Shown here: one piece after another, positions 1 to 6,923 of the stretch
Position numbering within the stretch: position 1 is the stretch's first letter
How the letters are laid out: each line of letters starts with the position of its first letter
Assembly (NCBI RefSeq): GCF_001509475.1
Contig: NZ_LLZG01000407.1
Coordinates: 1 to 40,693, forward strand
Source of the DNA: Streptomyces regalis
Lineage (GTDB): Bacteria > Actinomycetota > Actinomycetes > Streptomycetales > Streptomycetaceae
Length of the DNA stretch: 40,693 bases
Direction of reading: 5' to 3'
Translations under genes and position numbers: made by a program
Notes under the pieces: generated by a model
Databases searched by the model: none
What the model was told of the DNA's origin: nothing
What the model saw: only the letters and a program-made list of their open reading frames with translations

Positions 1-97
1 GGGCGACATAGAACACTCGGTCGACTCGTCACTGGAAGGTGGGGCAGGTGTGCGGAAGTCGTCTGTTTGTGCGGCCGTGCTCGTAGGGTTGGGTGTC

Positions 98-1336
98 ATG
101 AAGCTGGTGGTGCAGGTCAAGCTGTTGCCGACGCCCGTGCAGGCGGCGGCACTTGAGGCGACCCTGCATGCTTGCAACGAGGCGGCTACCTGGGTGTCCG
201 GGGTGGCGTTCGCCAAGGATGTGAAGCGGAACTTCGCGTTGCGCGAGCACACTTACGCCGAGGTCAAGCAGCGGTGGGGGCTGGGCGCGCAGGCCGCCCA
301 GCACACCATCAAGAAGACCTGTGACGCCTACCGGACACTGGCGGCGAATGCGAAGGCCGGGAACCTGGGCAAGCCGTGGTCCAAGCGATACCGGCGGGCC
401 ACACAGAAGCCGATCGTTTTCCGTCCTGAGAGTGCGCAGCCCTATGACGACCGGATGCTCTCCTGGCAGATCCCGGAGCGGACCATCTCCATCTGGACCC
501 TGGACGGGCGGGTGAAGGGCGTGGCGTTCATTGCCTCCCCGGAGCAGCTGGCCCGGCTGGCCCTGTACCGCAAGGGCGAGTCCGACCTGATCGCCCGGGA
601 CGGCATGTGGTTCCTGCAGGCCACCTGCGAGATCCCCGAAGCCGAGCAGAATGCCGATCCGGCCGGGTTCCTGGGCATTGATCTGGGCATCGTGAACATC
701 GCCACCACCTCGGACGGCCAGATCATGGCCGGGCGCGCCCTGAACCGGGGACGGCTGCGCGAACGCACGCTGCGCACCAAGCTGCAACGCAAGAACACCC
801 CGTCCGCCAAACGCCGGTTGAAGAAACGCAGGCGTAAGGAAGCGCGGCGGGCCAAGGACATCAACCACAAGATCGCGAAACACGTGGTGGCTGAGGCAGA
901 ACGCACCGGTCGCGGGATCGCCCTGGAGGATCTGACAGGGATCCGTGAGCGGGTACGGCTTCGCAAGCCCCAACGGGCTACCCACTCCAGCTGGAGCTTC
1001 GCCCAGCTCGGAGCGTTCATCGCGTACAAGGCCCGCAAGGCGGGAGTGCCTCTGGTGCACGTCGATCCGGCGTACACCTCCCGCACCTGCGCCGAATGCG
1101 GCCATGTAGACAAGGCGAACCGCGTCTCACAGGCGTGGTTCGCGTGCCGGTCCTGCGGATTCGTTGATCACGCAGACCGTAATGGCTCCCGCAACATCCG
1201 CGCTCGTGCGGAAGAGTTGTGGCGACGCGGGGCGCAGTCAACCGCCCCAGACCCACCCCCAACACCCGAGGGTGGGACCAGACGCAAGCGCAGCGCTACA
1301 GCCGGTGGCGCCTGCTGTGCAAGCTCGCCGCTTTAG
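98..1336 (+). CDS. tnpB: TnpB-type RNA-guided nuclease/transposase accessory protein, IS605/IS1341 family
   Basis: 412 residues from the ATG at 98; the upstream in-frame extension to 50 looks non-conserved. What is seen: a basic N-terminal domain, a RuvC-like core with GIDLGI (catalytic Asp), ALEDLTGI (catalytic Glu) and HADRNGSRNI (second Asp), and between the last two a four-cysteine zinc finger (CAECG then CRSCG). The length and motif order are those of full-length TnpB. Known for the family: TnpB uses an RNA made from the element's right end to cut double-stranded DNA and help retain IS605-type elements. No TnpA (Y1 transposase) is visible, so this is probably a solo IS1341-type copy, although the left end may lie outside the window. 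The gene's TAG stop sits inside the right-end hairpin and overlaps the stop of the convergent beta-lactamase gene. The RuvC triad is intact, so the protein may be active. Confidence 0.92.
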   Translation: MKLVVQVKLLPTPVQAAALEATLHACNEAATWVSGVAFAKDVKRNFALREHTYAEVKQRWGLGAQAAQHTIKKTCDAYRTLAANAKAGNLGKPWSKRYRRATQKPIVFRPESAQPYDDRMLSWQIPERTISIWTLDGRVKGVAFIASPEQLARLALYRKGESDLIARDGMWFLQATCEIPEAEQNADPAGFLGIDLGIVNIATTSDGQIMAGRALNRGRLRERTLRTKLQRKNTPSAKRRLKKRRRKEARRAKDINHKIAKHVVAEAERTGRGIALEDLTGIRERVRLRKPQRATHSSWSFAQLGAFIAYKARKAGVPLVHVDPAYTSRTCAECGHVDKANRVSQAWFACRSCGFVDHADRNGSRNIRARAEELWRRGAQSTAPDPPPTPEGGTRRKRSATAGGACCASSPL

Positions 1337-1351
1337 CGACGGGTAGTTGAC
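1324..1351 (+). mobile_element. Right end of the tnpB element, with probable omega-RNA 3' hairpin
   Basis: An 8-bp stem with one mismatch (1324-1331 with 1336-1343) and loop TTTA is followed by TAGTTGAC. This hairpin-plus-TAGTTGAC layout is what I recall for right ends of actinobacterial IS605/IS1341 elements. In characterised TnpB systems the omega/reRNA ends here and the guide is the flanking DNA, which would be the 3' coding end of the beta-lactamase gene. The exact boundary is inferred, to within about 10 bases. Confidence 0.55.
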
Positions 1352-2220
1352 GTGAGCGTTTCCGCCAGGAGCGCCGCCGTCTCGACGATCAGGGCGTGGT
1401 CCGGCGCCGCGTCCTGCTCCGGCTTCGTCGTCTGGACCGCCAGGACGAGTGGGGTGCCGTCCTCGGTCCAGGCGATCCCCGCGTCGTTGTTCGTGCCGTA
1501 GAAGCCGCCGCCGGTCTTGTCCGCGATGGTCCATGACTTGGGCAGGCCGGCGCGGAAGCGGTTGGCGCTGGTGGTGTTGTTCAGCAGCCAGTGGGTGAGG
1601 AGGTCGCGGTCGGGGCGGTTCAGGGCGTTGCCGAGGACCAGGCGGGCGTACGTCCGGCCGATCGCACGCGGGCTCGTGGTGTCCGTGGTGCGCCACGGCT
1701 CCGCCGAGTTGAGCTCCGTCTCCCAGCGGTCGAGGCGGGTCACCGGGTCGCCGAGGGAGCGGGCGAAGCGGGTGACGGCGGTGGGGCCGCCGAGTTCGCG
1801 CAGGAGGAGGTTTCCGGCCGTGTTGTCGCTGAAGCGGATGGCCACGTCGGCGAGTTCGGCGACGGTCATGCCGGTGGCCAGGTGCTTCTCGGTCTCCTTG
1901 GAGTTCTCGACCAGGTCGTCCGCTGTGTAGTGGATGCGCTTGGCGAGCACCTCGCCGTCCCGGTCCAGGTCGCGCAGGACGGCCGCGGCCGCCAGGGTCT
2001 TGAACAGGGAGCAGATCGGGAAGCGCTCGTCGGCGCGGTAGCGGACGGTCTGCTTCGTGGCGATGTTGTGGGCGAACACGCCGAGGCGGGCGCCGTGTTG
2101 CTCCTCCAGCGCGCGGAGGCGGGTGGTGACGTCGTCGTCGCCGGGGGTGGCGTGGGCGGGGCTGCTCGCGAGCAGCGCGGCCACGGTGGTGCCGGCCGTC
2201 AGCAGCGTGCGTCTGGTCAT
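1333..2220 (-). CDS. Class A (serine) beta-lactamase, Tat-exported
   Basis: 295 residues. A twin-arginine signal (TRRTLLTAG, then a hydrophobic stretch ending ASSPAHA) directs export. All class A motifs are present: S71-L-F-K74 (nucleophile and Lys), S131-D-N133, E167 in the ExELN motif (deacylation Glu), and K235-T-G237. It should hydrolyse penicillin-type beta-lactams outside the cell. Resident class A enzymes of this type are common in Streptomyces. The last five codons (STTRR) and the TAA stop lie in the right end of the adjacent tnpB element, so the insertion replaced the natural C-terminal tail without touching the catalytic domain. No good ribosome-binding site is visible before the ATG at 2220. 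A divergent blaR/blaI-type regulator is not seen. Confidence 0.93.
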   Translation of the reverse strand: MTRRTLLTAGTTVAALLASSPAHATPGDDDVTTRLRALEEQHGARLGVFAHNIATKQTVRYRADERFPICSLFKTLAAAAVLRDLDRDGEVLAKRIHYTADDLVENSKETEKHLATGMTVAELADVAIRFSDNTAGNLLLRELGGPTAVTRFARSLGDPVTRLDRWETELNSAEPWRTTDTTSPRAIGRTYARLVLGNALNRPDRDLLTHWLLNNTTSANRFRAGLPKSWTIADKTGGGFYGTNNDAGIAWTEDGTPLVLAVQTTKPEQDAAPDHALIVETAALLAETLTSTTRR

Positions 2221-2400
2221 CGGGGACTTGGGGGTTGAGGCGGCGCTTAAGATCTCGCTCTCCTTCGTTCGTGGGCCTTCGACGATCTCTTCAGTGATCG
2301 ACGCTCTGTCTCATCCCTTGGTTGCGGCGCCGTAGACCTTCGGCGGACGGTGCTGCGGCGCCGCGCTCGCCACAGTGGCCGTATGGAGAAGAGCAAGGGG

Positions 2401-3501
2401 ATGAGCAGGGCACGGTTTCTGGCGGGGGCGGCGGCCGTCGGGCTGGCGGGGGCGGTCCTGCCCGCGGGGCAGGCAGGGGCGGAGCCGAAGCACAGGGGAC
2501 TGAAGCACAGGGGCGTCGTCTACACCGTCGGGGAGGGCGAGACACCGGGGACCGCGTGGAATGCCGCCCGGATGCGCGAGGACGTCCGGGTGATCCGCGA
2601 CGAGCTGCACGCCGACACCCTCGACGGCGTCGAGCGCCTCACCGCCACGGCCGCTGAGGCCGCCGAACGCGGGCTGCACGTCTGGCTCCAGCCGACCCTG
2701 GGGGACATACCGGAGCGGGACATCCTGGAGAGCATCGCCGAGTGCGGCCGGTTCGCGGAGCGGCTGCGCCGGCAGGGCGCGAGCGTCGACTTCAGCGTGG
2801 GCTGCGAGTTCTGGCTGTTCGTGCCGGGGATCGTGCCGGGGGAGACGGTCCTGGACCGGATCGACAACCTCCTGAAGGGCACGGTCGACATGGCGAAGAT
2901 GCAGCGCCGACTCGCTCGCTTTACGGCGAAGGCGGCGGCGGTCGGCCGGTCCGTCTTCCACGGCCGCCTCAGCTACGCCGCCGCACAGGACGAGGAGTTC
3001 GAACCGGTCGACTGGAACCTCTTCGACGTCATCGGCATCGACTACTACTCGTTCCATCGCCAATCCGCCGACTACATAAGGGAGTTGCGTCGCTACCAGC
3101 GCTGGGGCAAGCCTCTGGCGATCACCGAGTTCGGCACATGCGCGTACGTCGGCGCCCCGAAGACGGCCGGCGTGGGCTGGAACATCGTCGACTACACGAA
3201 GGAGCCCAACGAGATCAAAGGCGACCCGGTGCGCAGTGAGCGCACACAGGCCGCCTACATGACCGATCTGCTGGAGGTCTTCGAGTCGATGGGCCTGTAC
3301 GCGGCAATGGCCTTCGAGTTCGTCACCCCGGACGCCCCACACCGCCCCGACAACCCGCGCTACGACCTCGACCTCGCGAGCTACGCCATCACCAAGCCGA
3401 TCAAGGACCGCCCCGACGACCCGACCTCGGACTGGCACTGGGAACCGAAGGAGGCCTTCCACGCCGTGGCGCGACAGTACGCCAGGGCGTGCCGGTCCTA
3501 G
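2401..3501 (+). CDS. Secreted TIM-barrel, glycoside-hydrolase-like protein
   Basis: 366 residues from ATG 2401, chosen because GGAGAA lies 11 bases upstream; ATG 2383 (372 residues) has no such site. The N-terminus is a Tat-like or Sec signal (SRARFLAGAAAVGLAGAVL, then AGQAGA). The mature part reads as a (beta/alpha)8 barrel with clan GH-A-like acidic positions: a Glu in VGCEFWLF after the fourth strand and a Glu in ITEFGTCAY near the seventh, plus FDVIGIDYYSFH. I recall similar Streptomyces proteins being labelled abortive infection protein, but nothing here supports a phage-defence role; a secreted carbohydrate-active enzyme fits better. Substrate unknown. It converges on the TAP-like hydrolase gene with a 23-base gap. 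Confidence 0.75.
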   Translation: MSRARFLAGAAAVGLAGAVLPAGQAGAEPKHRGLKHRGVVYTVGEGETPGTAWNAARMREDVRVIRDELHADTLDGVERLTATAAEAAERGLHVWLQPTLGDIPERDILESIAECGRFAERLRRQGASVDFSVGCEFWLFVPGIVPGETVLDRIDNLLKGTVDMAKMQRRLARFTAKAAAVGRSVFHGRLSYAAAQDEEFEPVDWNLFDVIGIDYYSFHRQSADYIRELRRYQRWGKPLAITEFGTCAYVGAPKTAGVGWNIVDYTKEPNEIKGDPVRSERTQAAYMTDLLEVFESMGLYAAMAFEFVTPDAPHRPDNPRYDLDLASYAITKPIKDRPDDPTSDWHWEPKEAFHAVARQYARACRS

Positions 3502-3502
3502 G

Positions 3503-3536
3503 CCGGATCACTCGCAGTACCGGATCACTTGCAGTA
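3503..3536. repeat. Tandem 17-bp repeat spanning a stop codon
   Basis: CCGGATCACTCGCAGTA (3503-3519) is followed directly by the same unit with one change (3520-3536). The inner copy carries the last codons and TGA of the minus-strand hydrolase gene (Tyr-Cys-Lys-stop). The outer copy would encode Tyr-Cys-Glu-stop beyond it. This looks like a small slippage duplication. Confidence 0.85.
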
Positions 3537-5006
3537 GAGGTCCTCGCGGGGCCGCTCCCCGGTCGCCAGGAAGTGGGAGACCGTCGCGTCCCCGCAGGCG
3601 TTGCCGTTGTCGAGGTAGGCGCCATGGCCGGTGGAGTTCACGGTGACCATGACGGCCCGCCTGCCGAGGGCCTCACGCAGCTTCAGGGCGCCGCTCAGCG
3701 GCGTTGCCACGTCCCGCTCGTTCTGGACGAGGAGGACGTTGGACGGGCCGCGGTCGGTGGCCCGTACCGGCGCCTCCTTCGGCTGCCACGGCCACGCCGC
3801 GCACATCATCGCGTTCCTCGGCATGCCCGCCGTCAGCGGATACTTGGCCCGGCTCTCGGCGACACCCTTCCGGTAGACGGCCGCCGACCTGGGCCAGGCG
3901 CCGTCGTTGCAGATGGTGGCGGAGCCGACCGCGGCGCCGTTCTGCAGCGCCGCCTCCGGCGGGGCCGGCGGCGCGGGCGGCACCGTGCCCTTCTGCGCGG
4001 CCAGCATCAGCTTGGCCAGGACCGGGTAGTTGTCGGGGTCGTAGAGGCTGTCCAGCATGGTCTGGCGCAGTACGTTGCCGTTCAGCTCCGCCGGATTGGC
4101 GCCGGGCCAGGGGATCGGCTCGCGGTCCAGGTGGGCGGCGAGGCGGAGGAAGAGGGGGCGCACCTCGTCCGCCGTGTCGGCGAGCCGGTACGGATTGCCC
4201 GGCGTGGACGCCCACTTGGCGAACTCGGGGAAGTTGTCCTCAACGCCCGCCTCGAACGCCTCCAGCCAGGCACGTTCGGCCCGGACGGGGTCGGGGTGGT
4301 CGTTGCTGTCCAGCACGATGCGGTCCGTGCGCTGCGGGAACAGTTCGAGGTACGCGGCACCGACGTACGTGCCGTACGAGTCGCCCCACGCCGACAGCTT
4401 GCGTTCGCCGAGCGCCGCGCGGATGCGGTCGATGTCGCGGGCGTTGTTCTTGGTGCTGATGTGCTTCATCAGCTCTCCGCCATTGCGCGAGCAGGCGTCC
4501 GACACACGCCGGGCGTAGGCCATGTTCTCGGTGACGGACCCGTCGGGGGCGGGCCATGGGCGCGATTTCGTCGGGGTCAGGTCTCCGGCATCAAGGTCAC
4601 AACTCACCGGCGCGGAGGGCGCGTTGCCGCGCGGCGCGAACCCGATCAGGTCGTAGGCGTCCCACACCTCCTGCGGCAGCTTCTGCCCCTTGCCTGAAGG
4701 GTCGTTCAGACTCGTGCCACCGGGTCCGCCGGCGATCAGCAGCAGCGCGCCCCGGCGGGCGGAGGGCTTCTCGCTGGGGATACGGGACACGGCGATGTCG
4801 ATCTTCGGGCCGCCGGGGTCGGAGTAGTCCATCGGTACGGAGAGGGCCGCGCACTCCTGCCGTGAGTCCAGACCGCTGCCCTCGCACTTGGTCCATTTCA
4901 GCGGCGCGGGCACGCCGGTGGCGGACGCGGTGAGCGGGGTGACGAGCCCGAAGACGACTCCGGAGGCGGCGGCGATCAGGGCGGCACTCTTGGTGATCTG
5001 CTTCAT
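3525..5006 (-). CDS. Secreted alpha/beta-hydrolase peptidase, tripeptidyl aminopeptidase (TAP/SlpD) family
   Basis: 493 residues with an N-terminal signal peptide (KQITKSAALIAAASGVV, cleavage near TASATG). The alpha/beta-hydrolase core has the oxyanion segment IAGGPGGTS, RGNAPS, nucleophile elbow G-D-S210-Y-G-T, Asp432 in NERDVATP and His461 in STGHGAY, a complete catalytic triad. The C-terminal part matches the TAP-like domain. Members remove tripeptides from protein N-termini outside the cell; several Streptomyces paralogues (Tap, SlpD, SlpE) are known, and the exact specificity cannot be read here. Cysteines near 41, 52, 136, 172 and 492 suggest disulfides. Transcribed alone, convergent with the TIM-barrel gene. 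Confidence 0.88.
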   Translation of the reverse strand: MKQITKSAALIAAASGVVFGLVTPLTASATGVPAPLKWTKCEGSGLDSRQECAALSVPMDYSDPGGPKIDIAVSRIPSEKPSARRGALLLIAGGPGGTSLNDPSGKGQKLPQEVWDAYDLIGFAPRGNAPSAPVSCDLDAGDLTPTKSRPWPAPDGSVTENMAYARRVSDACSRNGGELMKHISTKNNARDIDRIRAALGERKLSAWGDSYGTYVGAAYLELFPQRTDRIVLDSNDHPDPVRAERAWLEAFEAGVEDNFPEFAKWASTPGNPYRLADTADEVRPLFLRLAAHLDREPIPWPGANPAELNGNVLRQTMLDSLYDPDNYPVLAKLMLAAQKGTVPPAPPAPPEAALQNGAAVGSATICNDGAWPRSAAVYRKGVAESRAKYPLTAGMPRNAMMCAAWPWQPKEAPVRATDRGPSNVLLVQNERDVATPLSGALKLREALGRRAVMVTVNSTGHGAYLDNGNACGDATVSHFLATGERPREDLYCK

Positions 5007-5088
5007 GTGCAGCAGCCTGACGGGGATGGACGGAACGTCACATCCTGGTAACTCCCGTGTCTGTCCGGGGGATTACCCCAGGCGGGCA

Positions 5089-5402
5089 TTACGCCGACCC
5101 CGAACCCAACCCCAACCCCAACGTCATGGCGAGCCGGTCCTCCCCGGGCCCGAGGTAGTCCCGGTGCACTGCAGGCACTCCCCGTCGTCGAGGACGAGGA
5201 TGCGGTCGCCGTGCGCGTCGAAGTGCTGGCGCAGCACGAAGTACGGGTACGGATCCTCGGGGAAGACCTCCCTGTCCACGCGGAGGAGTTCGGGCAGATC
5301 CGCCTCGGTGATGCCCCTGGTCGTGAGCGGCCGATCACTGCTGTCGGCGAATAACGCCTGGTCAGCGCTGCAACTCCCAGCAGGGAAACGTTTCTCCGAC
5401 AT
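5089..5402 (-). pseudogene. Broken GNAT acetyltransferase, copy 1
   Basis: From ATG 5402 (MSEKRF) the product tracks the intact paralogue at 6202-6741 through HFDAHGDRILVLDDGECL, then jumps near 5170 to the sequence that in the paralogue lies about 226 bases downstream. The deletion is not a multiple of three, so the frame shifts and translation ends at 5124. The acetyl-CoA-binding segment (RGRGLGKRL in the paralogue) is lost. The paralogue's stop position corresponds to 5089. A TTA codon (5352-5354) is present at codon 17 but not in the intact copy. No function expected. Confidence 0.88.
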
Positions 5403-5450
5403 GCCAATCAAATGCCCCCTATGTGGTGGATTGGAGTCACTCCGTGTGGT

Positions 5451-5481
5451 GAGCACGTGTTGCCTGCCGTTTCAGGTGCTC
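5451..5481. promoter_or_regulatory. Dyad GAGCAC-N19-GTGCTC in the copy 1 divergent region
   Basis: Six-base arms form a perfect inverted repeat. The spacer (TGTTGCCTGCCGTTTCAG) is kept in copy 2 at 6784-6814, where one arm has a single change. It lies between the divergent GNAT and methyltransferase starts. Candidate operator, by inference only. Confidence 0.4.
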
Positions 5482-5589
5482 GGTTCGAGATCCGCCCATC
5501 TTGAGCAGGGTGAATCCGGTGGTTCAAGAGCGCGAGATGCTTATGCCTCGACGCGCTCCCAGTGCGCTTGCTTTTGGTACCGTAAGTGA

Positions 5590-5721
5590 ATGACCCAGAG
5601 AGCGTCGGGGAACGTCCAGCTGAAGAACGCAGATGTGCACTGGGCTACATTCGACCCGATCGCCTACGTTGATCAGAACCACCGCGACTTACCGGCAGGG
5701 GGCGCGGGGTACACCCTCTGA
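5590..5721 (+). pseudogene. Truncated methyltransferase 5' fragment, copy 1
   Basis: ATG 5590 opens a 43-residue ORF (MTQRASGNVQLKNADVHW...) aligning with the first 40 or so residues of the methyltransferase at 6924. It then runs into unrelated sequence and stops at TGA 5719-5721. The TTA leucine codon at codon 35 of the intact gene is also present here (followed by CCG instead of CAG). No SAM-binding motif remains. A gene remnant, though the short ORF itself is open. Confidence 0.8.
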
Positions 5722-5815
5722 AACTATGCATAGCCGCAAATTGCGAGAGAGTGCGGATATCAGTGGAATTCGCGCCACGTGAGCAGCGGCATAGGCTCGA
5801 TGATTTCCAAACGCG

Positions 5816-5858
5816 AGGGCCCGGCGGCGCAACCTCTCACAGCACACCGCCGGGCCCT
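5816..5858 (+). terminator. Perfect 12-bp stem hairpin
   Basis: AGGGCCCGGCGG (5816-5827) and CCGCCGGGCCCT (5847-5858) are exact inverted repeats separated by 19 bases. No T-run follows. It sits downstream of the methyltransferase remnant and 40 bases upstream of the small membrane ORF, so it could end transcription from the left, act as an attenuator in the leader of the small ORF, or be a recombination remnant. Confidence 0.6.
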
Positions 5859-5898
5859 GGTGGGCCACATGTCCCTGCTAAAGAAACAGGACCCGACG

Positions 5899-6126
5899 AT
5901 GAATACTACGCCGCCTGAGCCCAGGAAGTCGCCCTCAAGCGCAATGCTGGCGACATCTATCGGGCTGGGCGCCGGGAACTTCGGCTTCGCAGCCGGCGCC
6001 TTCGGCCGTGTCGTAGGCGAGCAAACCCTGTACGAAGCGACCGGAACCGGGATGGTCGCCGGCGTGGCCGCCTTCGGCCTGGGACTCACGATCGCCTCTT
6101 TCATCGGGCAGGGCGGTGAGAGATAG
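5899..6126 (+). CDS. Small hydrophobic protein with two predicted membrane segments
   Basis: 75 residues from ATG 5899, preceded by AGGA 9-12 bases upstream; an in-frame upstream extension to 5779 crosses the hairpin and is unlikely. A hydrophilic, proline-rich N-terminus (MNTTPPEPRKSPSS) is followed by two glycine/alanine-rich hydrophobic stretches at about residues 15-38 and 49-69, consistent with a small two-helix membrane protein. I do not recognise the family. It lies alone between the two copies of the GNAT/methyltransferase duplication. It may have been part of the duplicated unit or inserted between copies. Function unknown. Confidence 0.55.
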   Translation: MNTTPPEPRKSPSSAMLATSIGLGAGNFGFAAGAFGRVVGEQTLYEATGTGMVAGVAAFGLGLTIASFIGQGGER

Positions 6127-6201
6127 ATTCGCAGTCGGTCCAAGGCCACGCCCCGTCGCCCACCACGGGAGGCGGGGCGGTGTCGGGGGCCCAGGCGGGG
6201 A

Positions 6202-6741
6202 TTACGCCGACCCCAATCCCAACCCCAACGTCATGATGAGCCGGTCCTCCTCGGGCCCCAGGTAGTCCCGGTGCACTCCTCCCTCAGCGGAGAACCCCAG
6301 GGACCGGTACAGCTGGATCGCCGCCGCATTCGTAGGCTCCACGGTCAGCCGCACCTCATGGACCCGCTCCCGGCGCAACTGCCGCAGCACCTCCAGCATC
6401 AGCCGCTTGCCCAGCCCACGGCCCCGCTGGTCGGCGCTGACGGCCAGGCTCAGGACCCAACACACGTAGCCGTCCGATGAGTTGATGAAGAGGACGTACC
6501 CGTGCAGGCACGCCCCGTCGTCGAGGACGAGGAAGCGGTCGCCGTGCGCGTCGAAGTGCTGGCGCAGCACGAAGTACGGGTACGGCTCCTCGGGGAAGAC
6601 CTCCCTGTCCACGCGGAGGAGTTCGGGCAGATCCGCCTCGGTGACGCCCCTCATGGTCAGCGGTCGGTCGGCGCTGTCGGCGAAGAATGCCTGGTCAGTC
6701 GTGCCGCCCGAGAAAGGGAAACGTTCCTCCGGTACAGCCAT
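6202..6741 (-). CDS. GNAT-family N-acetyltransferase (RimI-like)
   Basis: 179 residues. The GNAT fold is recognisable: N-terminal strand and helices (LTMRGVTEADLPELLRVDRE), acetyl-CoA pyrophosphate-binding motif RGRGLGKRL in motif A, NAAAIQLYRSLGF in motif B and a C-terminal strand. The family transfers acetyl groups from acetyl-CoA to amines, often protein N-termini or small molecules; the substrate is not predictable. Start at ATG 6741 has GGGGGCGG just upstream. It is divergent from the methyltransferase that opens the unknown cassette, with about 180 bases between starts, and this pairing is preserved in the duplicated copy 1. That makes a functional or regulatory link to the cassette plausible. 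Confidence 0.88.
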   Translation of the reverse strand: MAVPEERFPFSGGTTDQAFFADSADRPLTMRGVTEADLPELLRVDREVFPEEPYPYFVLRQHFDAHGDRFLVLDDGACLHGYVLFINSSDGYVCWVLSLAVSADQRGRGLGKRLMLEVLRQLRRERVHEVRLTVEPTNAAAIQLYRSLGFSAEGGVHRDYLGPEEDRLIMTLGLGLGSA

Positions 6742-6783
6742 CAGCCGCCCCCTGTGTGATGGAATGGAGTCACTCGTGCGGGT

Positions 6784-6814
6784 GAGTACCTGTTGCCTGC
6801 CGTTTCAGGTGCTC
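6784..6814. promoter_or_regulatory. Dyad GAGTAC-N19-GTGCTC in the GNAT/methyltransferase divergent region
   Basis: Counterpart of 5451-5481 with an almost unchanged spacer. It lies 42 bases before the GNAT start (minus strand) and about 110 bases before the methyltransferase start. Candidate shared operator for the divergent pair; inferred from dyad symmetry and retention in both copies. Confidence 0.4.
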
Positions 6815-6923
6815 AGTTCGAGGTCCGCCCATCTTGAGGAGCGCGGTCCGGGGTCTTCAAGACTGCATGATGTCTGTGCCTCAACGCGCTCCCGATGCGC
6901 CTGCTTTTGGTACCGTTGGTGGA

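Larger units (their letters stand above)
5074..5700. repeat. Segmental duplication, degenerate copy 1 (GNAT plus methyltransferase 5' end)
   Basis: This block matches 6186-7033 along its length: the 3' end of a GNAT gene, its 5' half, the divergent intergenic region and the first codons of a methyltransferase gene. Copy 1 lacks about 226 bases of the GNAT gene. The two copies have diverged by scattered substitutions, so the duplication is not very recent. Confidence 0.85.

Noticed and set aside
1..97. Left end of the tnpB element
   Set aside because: No clear hairpin or target motif could be identified, so no boundary was annotated.
29..1105. Long minus-strand open frame opposite tnpB
   Set aside because: It reads through GC-rich antisense of a gene with a complete RuvC motif set; the composition (Gly/Arg/Leu/Pro-rich, no domain) is that of a shadow frame.
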